Source: an uncultured Kordiimonas sp.
GTDB lineage: Bacteria; Pseudomonadota; Alphaproteobacteria; Sphingomonadales; Kordiimonadaceae
Length of the DNA stretch: 64,000 nt
Reading direction: 5' to 3'
Assembly (NCBI GenBank): GCA_947503625.1
Contig: CANNEK010000004.1
Span: 186,001 to 250,000, forward strand
The position numbers and the translations under genes were made by a program. Below the pieces are notes generated by a model. The model did not search any database. It had not been told where the DNA came from and worked only from the letters and a program-made list of their open reading frames with translations. Shown piece by piece: positions 35,579-46,590 of this stretch. Positions within the stretch are counted from its first letter, which is position 1, and every line of letters starts with the position of its first letter.

Positions 35579-36790
35579 ATGTCAGACAGTTTGCCCCACT
35601 TTGAGGAAACCCTTGCTCCGTATGCCTGCAAGCCCTCAGAAAGCCGTGGCCGACTGGTTCCCGAGCCTGAAACAGCCTCTCGCAGCTGCTATCAGCGTGA
35701 CCGTGATCGCGTGATCCACTCTTCCAGTTTCCGTCGTTTGAAGCACAAAACCCAGGTTTTTGTTTATCACGAGGGCGATCATTTTCGCACGCGCCTTACA
35801 CACTCGCTTGAGGTGTCGCAGATCGCCCGCTCGGTATGCCGCTCCATGCATCTTAATGAAGATCTGGGAGAAGTGCTCGCACTGGCGCATGATCTGGGAC
35901 ATCCGCCTTTTGGACATATCGGCGAAACCGTGCTGAACGAGTGCATGGCAAACTATGAAGGGTTCGACCATAACGCACAGGCGCTTCGCCTTCTGACACG
36001 GCTTGAAAACCGATATGCCTCGTTCAGGGGGCTTAATCTGACATGGGAAACCCTTGAAGGCCTTGCAAAGCACAATGGTCCGCTGGTTGAAAAAAAGATT
36101 GATCACAAAAAACCGCCTGCTGATTTACCCTTTGGTGTCCGGGATTATTTGCCCGAGCATGACCTGATGCTGCACACCTATCCAAGTGCAGAGGCGCAAC
36201 TCGCCGCTCTCGCCGACGACATCGCATACTCAAGCCATGACCTTGATGATGGTTTGAGAGCAGGGTTGTTTGAACTGGACGAGTTGAAAACAATTTCCGT
36301 CGTGGCGCAGTTGATTGATGAAGTGCAACTTACATACCCCGGTGCAAGCAAAGACATTTTGATTCATGAACTGGTGCGGCGGATGATCAACCGTATGGTG
36401 GCAGATGTGATGGTGGAAAGCAGCCGTCGCATAGAGGAACTCAACCCTCAGTCTGTGGATGATATCAGGAATGCGGGCGCGCCGGTCATTGCGTTTGGCC
36501 GCAACATTTCTGCGGCAGTTCTGGAGTTGAAAGAATTCCTGGCCGAACGAATGTACCGCCATTATCTGGTGAACCGAATGGGCAGTAAAGCCCGACGAGT
36601 GGTTAACGACTTGTTTGCACTATATATTTCTGAGCCCGAATGCCTGCCAACGGACTGGAGCGAGCAAGCTCCTGAGCCCAATACGGCGGAAACCGCGCGC
36701 GTCGTTGCGGACTTTATCGCCGGTATGACAGACCGGTTTGCCTTCCGTGAGCATGCAAAATTGTTTGATCTATCGGATGTTTCGCTTTAA
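35579..36790 (+). CDS. dgt: dGTP triphosphohydrolase-like HD protein
   Basis: This 403-residue protein has HD-domain residues in RTRLTHSLEV and LALAHDLGHPPFGHIGE, plus later SSHDLDD, giving the H...HD...D metal set. The N-terminal SSSFRRLKHKTQVF motif is typical of Dgt-like enzymes. The length fits the alphaproteobacterial dGTPase-like subtype, which is shorter than E. coli Dgt (505). The ATG has CGGAGA upstream and argS follows after 32 bases. Confidence 0.9.
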   Translation: MSDSLPHFEETLAPYACKPSESRGRLVPEPETASRSCYQRDRDRVIHSSSFRRLKHKTQVFVYHEGDHFRTRLTHSLEVSQIARSVCRSMHLNEDLGEVLALAHDLGHPPFGHIGETVLNECMANYEGFDHNAQALRLLTRLENRYASFRGLNLTWETLEGLAKHNGPLVEKKIDHKKPPADLPFGVRDYLPEHDLMLHTYPSAEAQLAALADDIAYSSHDLDDGLRAGLFELDELKTISVVAQLIDEVQLTYPGASKDILIHELVRRMINRMVADVMVESSRRIEELNPQSVDDIRNAGAPVIAFGRNISAAVLELKEFLAERMYRHYLVNRMGSKARRVVNDLFALYISEPECLPTDWSEQAPEPNTAETARVVADFIAGMTDRFAFREHAKLFDLSDVSL

Positions 36791-36822
36791 AGGCGCTCGG
36801 ATAGACCTGAAAGACTGAAATC

Positions 36823-38577
36823 ATGAATGTTTTTACCCATTTTCGGGGTGTAGTCGAAAGTGCACTGGACAGCCTTTCGGCTGACGGCAAATTGTCGGCT
36901 GACCTTGAATACAAGAATATAACCGTTGAACCACCAAGGGACCCAAGTCATGGAGACCTTGCCACCAACGCTGCAATGGTGTTGGCCAAGCAGGCCAAAC
37001 AGAACCCGCGGGCCATCGCCGAGCTGCTATCCGCTGTTCTTCAATCTGATGCAGCAATCGCTTCTGTTGATGTAGCGGGACCGGGTTTCATCAACCTGCG
37101 CCTTGCGCCGTTTTTCTGGCAAAATCAGGTTTCCACCATTTTGCAAGCTGGCGAAGGCTATGGCAGTAGCGAGGTTGGTGGCGGTGAAAAGGTCAACGTT
37201 GAATATGTGTCCGCCAACCCGACGGGCCCGATGCATGTGGGCCATGTGAGAGGGGCTGTGTTTGGTGATGCGCTTGCCAATTTGCTGTCGAAAGCGGGTT
37301 TTGATGTAACCAAAGAATATCTGATCAACGACGCTGGTAGCCAGATTGATACGCTGGCCCGGTCGGCTTTCTTGCGGTACCGGGAAGCTTTCGGCGAGGA
37401 TATCGGTGAAATTCCCGAAGGTCTTTACCCCGGCGACTATCTGGTGCCGGTAGGGCAGCACCTTAAGGAACACTATGGCGATCGCTGGCTGAAGGCGGAC
37501 GAGAGCGAATGGCTTCCAACTGTGCGGCTTGAAGCCACAAATGCCATGATGGACCTGATCCGGGATGATCTGAAGGCACTGGGTGTTGAGCAGGAAGTGT
37601 TTTTCTCCGAGCGCACGCTGCACGAAAATGGCCGGATTGATGAAGCCATCGCAGATTTACGGGCAAACGGCCATATCTATGAAGGCGTTCTGGAGCCACC
37701 AAAAGGCCAGAAGCCGGAAGGCTGGGAACCGCGGGAACAAACCTTGTTCCGGGCAACCGCATTTGGTGACGATGTCGACCGGCCCTTGCAGAAATCGAAT
37801 GGTGATTACACCTATTTTGCCGCGGATATCGCCTACCATTTTGATAAATACCAGCGCGGCTTCCATTCCATGATTGACGTTTGGGGCGCCGATCATACAG
37901 GTTATGTCAAACGTATGGTGACAGCAGCACGGGCTCTTGCCGATAATGCGATGCTCGATGTGAAAATATGCCAGCTCGTGCGCCTTCTACGGGATGGTGA
38001 ACCCGTGAAAATGTCCAAGAGGTCTGGCAATTTTGTTACCCTCAGAGAAGTGGTTGAAGAGGTAGGCCGTGACGTAACACGTTTTATCATGCTGACGCGC
38101 AAAAACGATGCGACACTGGATTTCGATTTCAACAAGGTTATGGAGCAATCCAAGGACAATCCGGTATTTTACGTACAATATGCGCATGCACGCGTTTGGT
38201 CTGTGCTCAATAACCGTGCCACGGCTATGTTCCCGGGACTGGATACTTCAGATCAGGCGTTGAGGACTGCAGATCTGTCGTTACTGACAGACGAGGCAGA
38301 AATCTCCCTGATCCAGCAATGCTGTGCGTTTCCACGTATCGTTGAATCGGCTGCAGACGCGCATGAACCCCACCGGATCGCATTTTTTCTCTATGATCTG
38401 GCGTCAGAGTTTCATAGTCTGTGGAACAAGGGGAACGAGAAGGCAGACCTGCGCTTTGTAATCGAGGGGAATGAAGCGGTTACAAAAGCACGGCTCGCCA
38501 TGATCCGCAGCGCCCAGTTGGTGATTGCAAGTGGTCTCGCGGTCCTCGGTGTACAACCCGTGGAGGAAATGCGCTAA
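36823..38577 (+). CDS. argS: Arginyl-tRNA synthetase
   Basis: This is a 584-residue class Ia synthetase. The N-terminal Add1 domain is followed by the HIGH-type motif [29 protein letters not shown], and a KMSK-type loop ([13 protein letters not shown]), then the DALR anticodon domain. The stop is one base before the SPOR-protein ATG, whose ribosome-binding site lies within argS. Confidence 0.97.
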   Translation: MNVFTHFRGVVESALDSLSADGKLSADLEYKNITVEPPRDPSHGDLATNAAMVLAKQAKQNPRAIAELLSAVLQSDAAIASVDVAGPGFINLRLAPFFWQNQVSTILQAGEGYGSSEVGGGEKVNVEYVSANPTGPMHVGHVRGAVFGDALANLLSKAGFDVTKEYLINDAGSQIDTLARSAFLRYREAFGEDIGEIPEGLYPGDYLVPVGQHLKEHYGDRWLKADESEWLPTVRLEATNAMMDLIRDDLKALGVEQEVFFSERTLHENGRIDEAIADLRANGHIYEGVLEPPKGQKPEGWEPREQTLFRATAFGDDVDRPLQKSNGDYTYFAADIAYHFDKYQRGFHSMIDVWGADHTGYVKRMVTAARALADNAMLDVKICQLVRLLRDGEPVKMSKRSGNFVTLREVVEEVGRDVTRFIMLTRKNDATLDFDFNKVMEQSKDNPVFYVQYAHARVWSVLNNRATAMFPGLDTSDQALRTADLSLLTDEAEISLIQQCCAFPRIVESAADAHEPHRIAFFLYDLASEFHSLWNKGNEKADLRFVIEGNEAVTKARLAMIRSAQLVIASGLAVLGVQPVEEMR

Positions 38578-38578
38578 A

Positions 38579-39388
38579 ATGGCCGACAACGACCCAGACG
38601 TTCATAAAGATGTGCCACCATGGCTGCAGCCAGTACCCGAGACAGAGGAAGCCAAAGGTTTCTTTCCGCTTGGCAGAAGTACACTGATTGCTGCGGGTGT
38701 TGCGGTTTCACTGATTATCGTTTTCGTCGCGGCTATTATGTTTCTATACAAGGATGCTCCCAAAGAGGGGCCAAGGCACATTGTGGCGGAAGACAGCCCT
38801 ATTCGCGAAAAGCCGCTGGAAGCAGGCGGCATGCAGGTCGACCATCAGGACAAAGCCGTTCTGGAGATTGGCGACGGTACGCCGGCAACGTCGCGTGTTC
38901 AGATCGGAGAGCAACCAGAGCAGCCCGTAGCGGAGATACCGGATTTGCCGGTTGACGCGCCCACTGTCGTTGATACTGCAACCGATACAATAGGCGATTT
39001 GGCAGAGGCAGCGCTGGAAAGTGACAATTCGGCTGCGCCTGCCGCAGAAGATTCCAGCCCACAAACGCCCGTGGAACCGGCACCTGCCGAACAAAAACAA
39101 TCCCCTGCGCCGGCAACCACACCCCAGCCTTCTGCGTCCGCCGGGCAGTATATGGTGCAATTGGGTGCTTACGGGTCTGAACAGTCTGCATCAACCGCGT
39201 GGCGCGGTATTCGCGGAAAGTTTCTGGGCGATCTGGGTGAACTTGAGCCAGCATATATTCCGGTACAAAGCGGTGACCGTACCCTCTACAGGCTTCGCGT
39301 CGGCGTGCTTGAAACGCGTGCAGCCGCTGACGCCGTATGCATTTCTCTTCGGGCACAACAGCAGGCCTGTTTCGTCGTCAGTCCCTAA
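38579..39388 (+). CDS. SPOR-domain single-pass membrane protein
   Basis: This 269-residue protein has a cytoplasmic N-terminus of about 30 residues, one transmembrane segment (about 38-60), an acidic Pro/Ala-rich linker and a C-terminal SPOR domain of about 75 residues (GQYMVQLGAYGSEQSA to CFVVSP). SPOR domains bind denuded septal glycan, so a division role is likely. GGAGG sits inside the end of argS. nagZ follows. Confidence 0.87.
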   Translation: MADNDPDVHKDVPPWLQPVPETEEAKGFFPLGRSTLIAAGVAVSLIIVFVAAIMFLYKDAPKEGPRHIVAEDSPIREKPLEAGGMQVDHQDKAVLEIGDGTPATSRVQIGEQPEQPVAEIPDLPVDAPTVVDTATDTIGDLAEAALESDNSAAPAAEDSSPQTPVEPAPAEQKQSPAPATTPQPSASAGQYMVQLGAYGSEQSASTAWRGIRGKFLGDLGELEPAYIPVQSGDRTLYRLRVGVLETRAAADAVCISLRAQQQACFVVSP

Positions 39389-39409
39389 CCCGAAAACGCA
39401 GAGACGACA

Positions 39410-40435
39410 ATGAAACCGGTAATTTTTGGCTGCTCAGGCCCTGTGCTCAGCGACGTTGAACGCGAATTTTTCGCTACTGTACAACCTGTCGGCTTTATTT
39501 TGTTCGCCCGCAATATTCAGTCGCCGCAACAGCTTCTGACTTTGACAACAGATTTGCGTCTTTGCCTTGATCGTCCGGACGTTCTTATCGCGATTGATCA
39601 GGAAGGCGGACGCGTTCAGCGTATGACTGTACCGCACTGGCAAAAATACCCTCCAATGGCTGTGTTCGGTGACTGTGCCAGTATTGACAGAACGCTTGCA
39701 GAACACGCGCTCGCAATGAACTGCATGCTGATAGCAGATGATTTACGCCGCGTTGGTATCAATGTGGACTGCTTGCCGGTACTGGACGTTCCGGTGGATG
39801 ATGGCGACCAGATTATCGGGGACCGTGCTTTTGCAAAGGACCCTGAGCTTGTTGCCGAGTTGGGGCGTATTGTTGTCGACAGCTTTACCGGTGCAGGCGT
39901 ACTTCCTGTCATGAAGCATATACCCGGCCATGGTCGAGCACTCGTGGATAGCCACAAAGACCTGCCGCGTGTGTCCACGCCGCTGGATACTCTGAGGTCA
40001 ACTGACTTTACACCCTTCAAGTCTCTTGCGGATTGTCCTCTGGGTATGACCGCACACATCGTTTTCGAAGATATTGATCCGGGAAGACCTGCAACAACTT
40101 CTTCACGAGTGATCACGGACGTTATTCGCGGGGAACTCGGGTTTGAAGGTATCCTGATGACGGACGATCTGTCGATGGACGCCCTGCAAGGAGACATGGC
40201 AGATCGCGCAACAGCTTCGCTCGCGGCTGGCTGCGACCTGATACTGCACTGCAACGGTGATATGAACGAGATGAAAGCGGTAGCAGGTGCCTTGGATACG
40301 GTGCCTGGCCAGCTGCAAACTCGCCTCAACACGCTTATGCCAGTTAGCAACTCAAACACGTCTATTGACCGCAACAAGCTTGAAGCAGACTATTGCGCTG
40401 CTATGAAGCGTTTATACCGCTTGATTGAAGGATAA
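39410..40435 (+). CDS. nagZ: Beta-N-acetylhexosaminidase NagZ
   Basis: This 341-residue cytoplasmic GH3 enzyme removes GlcNAc from muropeptides during peptidoglycan recycling. It has IDQEGGRVQRM, the catalytic loop KHIPGHGRALVDSHKDLP (general acid His and Asp) and the nucleophile Asp in LMTDDLSMDAL. The arrangement argS-SPOR-nagZ-scpA is conserved in alphaproteobacteria. Confidence 0.95.
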   Translation: MKPVIFGCSGPVLSDVEREFFATVQPVGFILFARNIQSPQQLLTLTTDLRLCLDRPDVLIAIDQEGGRVQRMTVPHWQKYPPMAVFGDCASIDRTLAEHALAMNCMLIADDLRRVGINVDCLPVLDVPVDDGDQIIGDRAFAKDPELVAELGRIVVDSFTGAGVLPVMKHIPGHGRALVDSHKDLPRVSTPLDTLRSTDFTPFKSLADCPLGMTAHIVFEDIDPGRPATTSSRVITDVIRGELGFEGILMTDDLSMDALQGDMADRATASLAAGCDLILHCNGDMNEMKAVAGALDTVPGQLQTRLNTLMPVSNSNTSIDRNKLEADYCAAMKRLYRLIEG

Positions 40436-40438
40436 CCT

Positions 40439-41092
40439 GTGGAATTCTTTGCCGAAAAACTCTATCTGCTGAGCATTATGGCATTGCCGTTTTTACTTGC
40501 GGTAACGCTGCATGAAGCAGGGCATGCCTATGCGGCAACAGCCTTTGGGGACTCTACGCCAAAACTGGATGGTCGCCTGTCGTTAAACCCGCTTGTCCAC
40601 ATGGATCCGCTTGGCACGGTTGCCATTCCTTTGCTGGCAGTGATGACAGGTTTTCCCTTTCTTATCGGGTATGCCAAGCCAGTGATGATCCAGCCGGCCA
40701 ACTTCAAAGGCAATCGGCGCAAGGCGATGATTTTGACGGCTCTCGCCGGACCGGCTGGTAATCTGGTTGTTGCAATTTTTTGCGCCTATGTTTTGCGGTT
40801 TGTTATCGGTTTCGGTGCCACGGGAGAAGACTGGATCGTTAACACCATGTATTATGGTATATTCATGAATTGCCTGTTTATGGTGTTTAACCTGTTGCCT
40901 ATACCGCCTCTTGATGGCGGGGGTATTGTCGAGCAACTGCTTCCGGACGACATGGCGCAGAAATACCGGTCTATTGCGCCCTATGGGTTTTTTATTCTGA
41001 TTGCGATTATAATGCTGGCACGCGATATCATTATTGTACCAACCATGTTCATGACAGGCGTCGTGGTATGGGCTGCGAGCGTGCCGATATGA
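40439..41092 (+). CDS. Site-2-protease-family (M50) membrane protein
   Basis: This 217-residue polytopic protein has the zinc motif TLHEAGHAYAA near residue 24, with NLLPIPPLDGG as the second ligand region near residue 154. There is no PDZ domain, so it resembles the small YwhC-type group. The GTG start has AAGGATA upstream. Its TGA overlaps the ATG of scpA (ATGA). Confidence 0.87.
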   Translation: MEFFAEKLYLLSIMALPFLLAVTLHEAGHAYAATAFGDSTPKLDGRLSLNPLVHMDPLGTVAIPLLAVMTGFPFLIGYAKPVMIQPANFKGNRRKAMILTALAGPAGNLVVAIFCAYVLRFVIGFGATGEDWIVNTMYYGIFMNCLFMVFNLLPIPPLDGGGIVEQLLPDDMAQKYRSIAPYGFFILIAIIMLARDIIIVPTMFMTGVVVWAASVPI

Positions 41093-41865
41093 TGGAATTT
41101 GAGGAAGATATTCAAGCACCTGGTCGCCCTGACGAAGGCGAGCATCTGGTGTTGCATATCGACGGGTTCGAGGGACCACTTGATATTCTGCTGACGCTCG
41201 CGCGGGCACAAAAAGTTGATCTGGCGCAGATTTCCATTCTCCAGCTTGTTGAACAGTACCTGGAGTTTGTTGCGGAGGCTCGGCGCATAAAACTGGAGCT
41301 TGCAGCGGATTATCTGGTCATGGCAGCATGGCTTGCATACCTGAAGTCGCGGCTGTTGCTGCCCAAGGAGGACGACGGTGAGGAACCGTCTGCAGACGAG
41401 TTGGCATTTCGCCTGCAGCTGCGCCTTCAACGACTGGAAGCCATGCGGGACGCCGGTGCGCGTATTATGGCTCGAGACCGTATGGGCAGGGATGTATTTC
41501 GCCGGGGCAGGCCTGAAGGCCTAAAACTGCTCAAACGCGGTCACTACGATGTGACACTGTATGAACTTTTAAAGGCCTATGCGGAAAACCGGCAGAAATT
41601 CTCTATCACAGAAATCCGTATTGAAAGGCGCCCGATATTCTCGCTTGAGGATGCATTGGAGCGCCTTAACGGCATGATTGGCCAGACATTTAACTGGTCT
41701 CAGCTCGCGAATTTTTTGCCGGATAATATTGAAGATAAACGCTTGCGTAAGTCGGCGCTCGCAAGCATGTTTGCTGCCAGCCTGGAGCTGGCGCGTCAAG
41801 GCAATGCCGATTTGCGGCAGATGGAAACCTTTGGACCGATTTACCTTCGGCACAAACAAGATTAA
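41089..41865 (+). CDS. scpA: Segregation and condensation protein A
   Basis: This 258-residue kleisin of the SMC-ScpAB condensin shows the N-terminal HIDGFEGPLDILLTLAR and QYLEFV, LELAADYLVMAAWLAYLKSR, and a C-terminal winged helix. The ATG at 41089 is coupled to the M50 stop by ATGA. scpB follows after 24 bases. Confidence 0.95.
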   Translation: MMEFEEDIQAPGRPDEGEHLVLHIDGFEGPLDILLTLARAQKVDLAQISILQLVEQYLEFVAEARRIKLELAADYLVMAAWLAYLKSRLLLPKEDDGEEPSADELAFRLQLRLQRLEAMRDAGARIMARDRMGRDVFRRGRPEGLKLLKRGHYDVTLYELLKAYAENRQKFSITEIRIERRPIFSLEDALERLNGMIGQTFNWSQLANFLPDNIEDKRLRKSALASMFAASLELARQGNADLRQMETFGPIYLRHKQD

Positions 41866-41889
41866 CAAACGAAGCGATACTCAAACAGA

Positions 41890-42672
41890 ATGTCAGACGA
41901 CCTCCATATAGAAGACACCAGCGAAGCCGCGGATACGCCGGTTCAGATTGATCGTGAATTGCAGCACCGGCGCATGGTTGAAGCCATTCTGTTTGCGAGC
42001 GAGACGCCGCTTTCAGTTGATGATATTGCGGAGCGTGTCCCGGAAGATGTTGATATTGCTGGACATATTGATTCTTTGTGTGCGGATTATGAAACCCGCG
42101 GGGTGAATTTGGTCAGGCTGGCGGGAAAGCATATGTTCCGGACGGCAGAAGACCTGTCGTTTCTGTTGCGCCGTGAGGTGGACGAGCCGAGAAAGCTGTC
42201 CCGGGCGGCAGTAGAGACAATCGCGATCATCGCTTATCACCAGCCTGTGACCCGCGCGGAGATTGAAGAAGTTCGCGGCGTAACCATATCCAAGGGAACG
42301 CTGGATGTGTTGATGGAAGCAGGGTGGGTCCGTATGGTAGGACGCAAGCGCACGCCCGGTAGACCCGTTACCTATGGTACGACAGAAGAGTTTCTGGTGC
42401 ACTTTGGTATTGAAAGCATCAAGGACCTGCCGGGGTTGCAGGAGTTGAAGGCGGCGGGCCTGCTGGATAGCGTCGACGTCGCACTTGATAAGCTGGGTGG
42501 AATGCCGGGGCCGGGCGACGGCGACGAAGATGATGATCAGATTGATCTGGAGGACGCGATCGCAGACCGCGAAAACGGTGCGCTGGATGAGAGTGATGAT
42601 GGGCTGGACCTGAATGGCGAAGAGGTTTTCGCTGTTGGCGACGATGTCGATGATGATGAAAACTTAAGTTAG
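41890..42672 (+). CDS. scpB: Segregation and condensation protein B
   Basis: This 260-residue protein has two winged helices: the first around MVEAILFASETPLSVDDIA, the second with TIAIIAYHQPVTRAEIEEVRGV and GRPVTYGTTEEFL. A 65-residue acidic C-terminal tail (Asp/Glu-rich) is longer than in many ScpB. It binds ScpA to complete condensin. Confidence 0.95.
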   Translation: MSDDLHIEDTSEAADTPVQIDRELQHRRMVEAILFASETPLSVDDIAERVPEDVDIAGHIDSLCADYETRGVNLVRLAGKHMFRTAEDLSFLLRREVDEPRKLSRAAVETIAIIAYHQPVTRAEIEEVRGVTISKGTLDVLMEAGWVRMVGRKRTPGRPVTYGTTEEFLVHFGIESIKDLPGLQELKAAGLLDSVDVALDKLGGMPGPGDGDEDDDQIDLEDAIADRENGALDESDDGLDLNGEEVFAVGDDVDDDENLS

Positions 42673-42733
42673 AATTTACTTTAGAAATATGCCGTAAGGC
42701 ATTGTAATAATAGTTCCTTGATGGAGAAATAGT

Positions 42734-42970
42734 ATGTTTCCTGGTTGGTTGCAGATCGCGCTGGTAGCGTTGTTGATCATCCTGTTGTTTGGTCGCGGTA
42801 AAATATCCGACCTGATGGGCGATGTTGCTAAAGGTATCACCAGTTTTCGCAAGGGTCTGAAGGAAGACCCTTCAGAGCCGACGCCAGAACAAGCCAAAGA
42901 AGTCGCTGATGCGCGGGTAATTGATGGTGATGCTGTCAAGGCAGACGAAAAAGACAAAGCTGACGCTTGA
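42734..42970 (+). CDS. tatA: Sec-independent translocase protein TatA
   Basis: This 78-residue protein has a short N-terminal transmembrane helix (residues 4-20), the FGRGK hinge and the amphipathic helix [17 protein letters not shown], then a charged tail. It oligomerises to form the Tat conduit. It is the first gene of tatABC. Confidence 0.94.
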   Translation: MFPGWLQIALVALLIILLFGRGKISDLMGDVAKGITSFRKGLKEDPSEPTPEQAKEVADARVIDGDAVKADEKDKADA

Positions 42971-43042
42971 CCAATAGTGCTGTGAAACATGCTGTCGCGG
43001 GTTTTCCGCCATTGTTTCCCATTTCTGCCCGGAGCCTTCTGA

Positions 43043-43498
43043 ATGCTTGATATCGGTGCCATGGAGCTCTTCGTTGTAGCTGTGCTCGCGCTTGTGGTCG
43101 TGGGCCCCAAGGAACTGCCCAAACTTTTGCGCACCGTCGGCGGGTTTATGCGCAAGATGCGGGAAATGGCAGCCGAGTTCCGTTCGGGTGTTGAGGACCT
43201 TGCTGCCGAAGTGGAGCGCGAAATCGACCCCTTTGCAGATTTGCGCAAGGAAGAAGGCCTGCGCCCGGGTATGAGCCCGCAGGAAATCACCGAACATATT
43301 CTGGCAAACAAGGAGCGCGAAGCGCTGGAAAATATCGGTGATCCGGTGGAATCCGAGACAAAACCCGGGGAAGTCGAGCCAAAAACGGAGCAAAAAGCAC
43401 CAAAAATGCAGCCAGAGTCTCCGAAAAAGCAATCGGAGCCGGCAAAACCGGAAACTATGCCTGCCGCCTCTCCTGAAAACGGGGAGACAGGGCCATGA
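43043..43498 (+). CDS. tatB: Sec-independent translocase protein TatB
   Basis: This 151-residue protein has an N-terminal MLDIGAMELFVVAVLALVVVGP with the TatB-typical Glu in the membrane helix, then an amphipathic helix PKLLRTVGGFMRKMREMAAEF. The long tail is Pro/Lys/Glu-rich. Its stop overlaps the tatC start. Confidence 0.94.
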   Translation: MLDIGAMELFVVAVLALVVVGPKELPKLLRTVGGFMRKMREMAAEFRSGVEDLAAEVEREIDPFADLRKEEGLRPGMSPQEITEHILANKEREALENIGDPVESETKPGEVEPKTEQKAPKMQPESPKKQSEPAKPETMPAASPENGETGP

Positions 43499-44382
43499 TG
43501 GATCCAACCGAACTTGGGGCTCCCAATAACCCGATAGACAACCCTCCTGATATTCTGGATGAGGAAGATGAAGTGGATGCGAGCAAGGCACCGCTTCTGG
43601 ATCATCTCAATGAACTTCGCTCGCGCCTGATCAAAGTGATCATCGGCATGTTGCTGGCTTTTGTGGTCGGACTGTTTTTTGCCGACGAAGTGTTCAACAT
43701 TCTCGCGAAACCCTATATGGACGCGCAAAAAGGCCTTGAGGCTGGCGGCGAAGGGCGCCGGATGATCTTCACTGCGCTGACTGAAGGCTTCTTTGTCAAC
43801 CTGAAGGTAGCACTCTATGCCGCGTTTATTGTTACCTTCCCGCTGCTCGCGACCCAAATCTGGAAGTTCGTCGCGCCGGGGCTATACAAAAATGAAAAGC
43901 GCGCTTTCCTGCCGTTTTTGCTCGCAACGCCCATTTTGTTCACCATGGGTGCGTCGCTTGCCTATTTTGTAGTAATCCCCTGGGCATGGGAGTTTTTGCT
44001 GAGTTTCGAGCAGGCGGGGGGTATTGGGGCCGTGGAAATCAGCGCTGAAGCCAAGGTCAGCGAATATCTGTCCCTTGTTATGCAGATGATCTTCGGCTTT
44101 GGTGTGGCATTTTTGTTGCCGGTGGCGCTCACGCTGATGGGCCGCGCCGGTATCGTCACGGCGCAGGGTCTGAGGGAAAAACGCCGTTACATGATTGTCG
44201 CGACTTTCCTGGTTGCTGCTTTTCTGACACCCCCGGACCCCATAAGCCAGATCGCCCTTGGCATTCCGATACTGCTGCTGTATGAGCTTTCCATTCTGCT
44301 GATCGCCGCAACCGAGCGCAAGCGCGCCGCCGAGCGGGAAGCAGAAGACGCAGAAGACAAGAAAGAAAATGCGGCAGACTAA
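43495..44382 (+). CDS. tatC: Sec-independent translocase protein TatC
   Basis: This 295-residue six-helix protein recognises twin-arginine signals. It has LLDHLNELRSRL at residue 36, then FFVNLKVALYAAF, a conserved FVAPGLYKNEKR, and LTPPDPISQ before the last helices. A 35-residue acidic N-terminal extension and a charged C-terminal tail are present. The ATG overlaps the tatB TGA. Confidence 0.96.
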   Translation: MMDPTELGAPNNPIDNPPDILDEEDEVDASKAPLLDHLNELRSRLIKVIIGMLLAFVVGLFFADEVFNILAKPYMDAQKGLEAGGEGRRMIFTALTEGFFVNLKVALYAAFIVTFPLLATQIWKFVAPGLYKNEKRAFLPFLLATPILFTMGASLAYFVVIPWAWEFLLSFEQAGGIGAVEISAEAKVSEYLSLVMQMIFGFGVAFLLPVALTLMGRAGIVTAQGLREKRRYMIVATFLVAAFLTPPDPISQIALGIPILLLYELSILLIAATERKRAAEREAEDAEDKKENAAD

Positions 44383-44448
44383 ACTCCTTTTTAATCAGGG
44401 GTTTAGGGGCTCGTTTTCGGAACACAGCAGCCGATACGGAATAGCATT

Positions 44449-45732
44449 ATGTTTGATCTGAAGTTCATTCGCGACAACCCTGAAGCTTTTGACAAGGCGC
44501 TTGCCCGCCGCGGCGAGGAAGCCCGCTCTGCCGACATCATTCGGATGGATGCAGAACACCGCGCTGTGCTCACCGAAGCACAGGAAGCACAGGCGCGCCG
44601 GAATGAAGCCTCAAAACTGATTGGCCGTGCCAAAGGACAGGGCCTTGAGGATGAAGCACAGGCCCTGATGGCAGAAGTCGGAGAGTTGAAGCAGAAGCTT
44701 GCAGCGCTTGAGGAAAAAGAGCGCGCGCTCGGCGAAGAACTGACCGGCATTTTGATGACGTTGCCCAATGCCATCTATGATGATGTGCCCGACGGCGAGA
44801 GCGAGGATGATAACGTTGAAGTGCGCACATGGGGCACACCCCGAAGTTTCAACTTTGACGCCCGGGAGCATTTTGACCTTGGAGAAGCGCTGGGCGGCAT
44901 GGATTTTGAGCGCGCAGCACGGCTTTCAGGCTCTCGGTTTGTCATTCTGAAAGGCAGTATCGCCCGGCTGGAGCGCGCTCTTGGCCAGTTCATGATTGAT
45001 TTGCACATCCGCGAGCACGGCTACACAGAGATGTGGACCCCCGCGCTTGTGCGTGAAGCTGCGCTGCTTGGCACCGGGCAATTGCCGAAGTTCGGAGACG
45101 ATGCTTTTACCACCAACACAGACCACTGGTTGATCCCGACCAGTGAAGTCACTCTTACAAACGTGCATGCCGGTGAAATCCTTGATGAAGCCGACCTGCC
45201 CATTCGGATGACAGCGCACAGCCAGTGTTTCCGTGCAGAAGCAGGCGCTGCCGGGCGCGATACCCGCGGCATGATCCGCCAGCACCAGTTTGAAAAGGTC
45301 GAGATGGTGTCTGTTACAACGCCCGAGCAATCAGACGAAGAGCTGGAACGCATGACCGCCTGCGCTGAAGAGGTCTTGAAGCAGCTTGAGCTGCCTTATC
45401 GGCTGGTGAAACTGTGCACAGGCGATATCGGTTTCGGCGCGCGTCGAACTTATGATCTGGAAGTATGGCTGCCGGGGCAGGGCAAGTTCCGGGAAATCTC
45501 CAGCTGTTCTACCTGTGGTGACTTTCAGGCGCGTCGCATGAAAATGCGTTGCCGCCCCAAAGGCGAGAAACAAACCCGTTTTGTCCACACGCTTAATGGC
45601 TCCGGCCTTGCGGTCGGGCGCACGCTGGTTGCTGTGATGGAAAATTATCAACAGGCGGATGGCAGCATCCGGGTGCCTGACGTTCTGAAGCCCTACATGG
45701 GCGGCATTGAAGTGATTGAGGCAAACACATGA
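44449..45732 (+). CDS. serS: Seryl-tRNA synthetase
   Basis: This 427-residue class II synthetase has an N-terminal antiparallel coiled coil (residues about 30-100). Motif 2 is [20 protein letters not shown], followed by EKVEM, and motif 3 is [16 protein letters not shown]. The N-terminal [15 protein letters not shown] is standard. Its stop overlaps the surE ATG by four bases. Confidence 0.97.
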   Translation: MFDLKFIRDNPEAFDKALARRGEEARSADIIRMDAEHRAVLTEAQEAQARRNEASKLIGRAKGQGLEDEAQALMAEVGELKQKLAALEEKERALGEELTGILMTLPNAIYDDVPDGESEDDNVEVRTWGTPRSFNFDAREHFDLGEALGGMDFERAARLSGSRFVILKGSIARLERALGQFMIDLHIREHGYTEMWTPALVREAALLGTGQLPKFGDDAFTTNTDHWLIPTSEVTLTNVHAGEILDEADLPIRMTAHSQCFRAEAGAAGRDTRGMIRQHQFEKVEMVSVTTPEQSDEELERMTACAEEVLKQLELPYRLVKLCTGDIGFGARRTYDLEVWLPGQGKFREISSCSTCGDFQARRMKMRCRPKGEKQTRFVHTLNGSGLAVGRTLVAVMENYQQADGSIRVPDVLKPYMGGIEVIEANT

Positions 45733-46523
45733 CAGTTTCTCCGGCCCGCATCCTGATTTCGAACGATGATGGCATCAACGCACCGGGCCTGAAAATACTG
45801 GAAAAGGTTGCGCGCGAGTTTTCTGACGATGTTTGGGTGATTGCCCCAGAGAACGAGCAGTCGGGCGCAGGTCATTCGCTGACGCTGACACGGCCTTTGC
45901 GCTTGCGCAAACTGGAAGAAAAGCGCTGGGCGGTCGATGGCACTCCCACAGACTGCGTGATGATCGCGGTCAATCACATTATGGCAGATAACCTGCCAAC
46001 CCTGATTGTTTCGGGTGTTAATCGCGGTGGCAACCTGGCGGAAGACGTAACTTATTCGGGCACCGTTTCTGTGGCGATGGAAGGCACGCTTTGCAATATT
46101 CCATCGATTGCCTTCAGCCAGTGTATTCGCCCCGAACAGCGCACCAAATGGGAAACCGCCGAGCGTTTCGCGCCAGAGGTGCTGAAATCGCTACTGGATA
46201 CTGGCTGGCCCGAAGGTGTGCTGATCAACGTTAACTTCCCGGCGTTTGTACCGGACGAGATTGAAGGCATCCGGGTCACAGAGCAGGGCAAACGCCAAAT
46301 GCTGGGCAACAACATCGAAGAACGCGTTGATCCCCGGGGTTTCCGCTATTACTGGTTTGGTCTTGGCCGCGAAGTGGGCGTGCCCGGCCACGAGACAGAC
46401 CTGAAATCTGTTCGGGAAAAATATATCTCGATTACGCCGTTGCACCTGAATTTGACGCATGATCAGACCCGCCATGACATGGCCGAAGCGGTGACTACAA
46501 AATTCGATACTGATAAAAGTTAA
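45729..46523 (+). CDS. surE: 5'/3'-nucleotidase SurE
   Basis: This 264-residue metal-dependent nucleoside monophosphatase shows [13 protein letters not shown] (metal Asp pair), [38 protein letters not shown] and the catalytic Asn/Ser set. It precedes an NlpD-like gene, as in E. coli surE-pcm-nlpD; here pcm is elsewhere. Confidence 0.95.
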   Translation: MTVSPARILISNDDGINAPGLKILEKVAREFSDDVWVIAPENEQSGAGHSLTLTRPLRLRKLEEKRWAVDGTPTDCVMIAVNHIMADNLPTLIVSGVNRGGNLAEDVTYSGTVSVAMEGTLCNIPSIAFSQCIRPEQRTKWETAERFAPEVLKSLLDTGWPEGVLINVNFPAFVPDEIEGIRVTEQGKRQMLGNNIEERVDPRGFRYYWFGLGREVGVPGHETDLKSVREKYISITPLHLNLTHDQTRHDMAEAVTTKFDTDKS

Positions 46524-46590
46524 TTAACTTGCTGACAAAATATTGCCCTAGATCGTGTGCCTTAGTATCGTTGGATGCAGGAGGGACCCG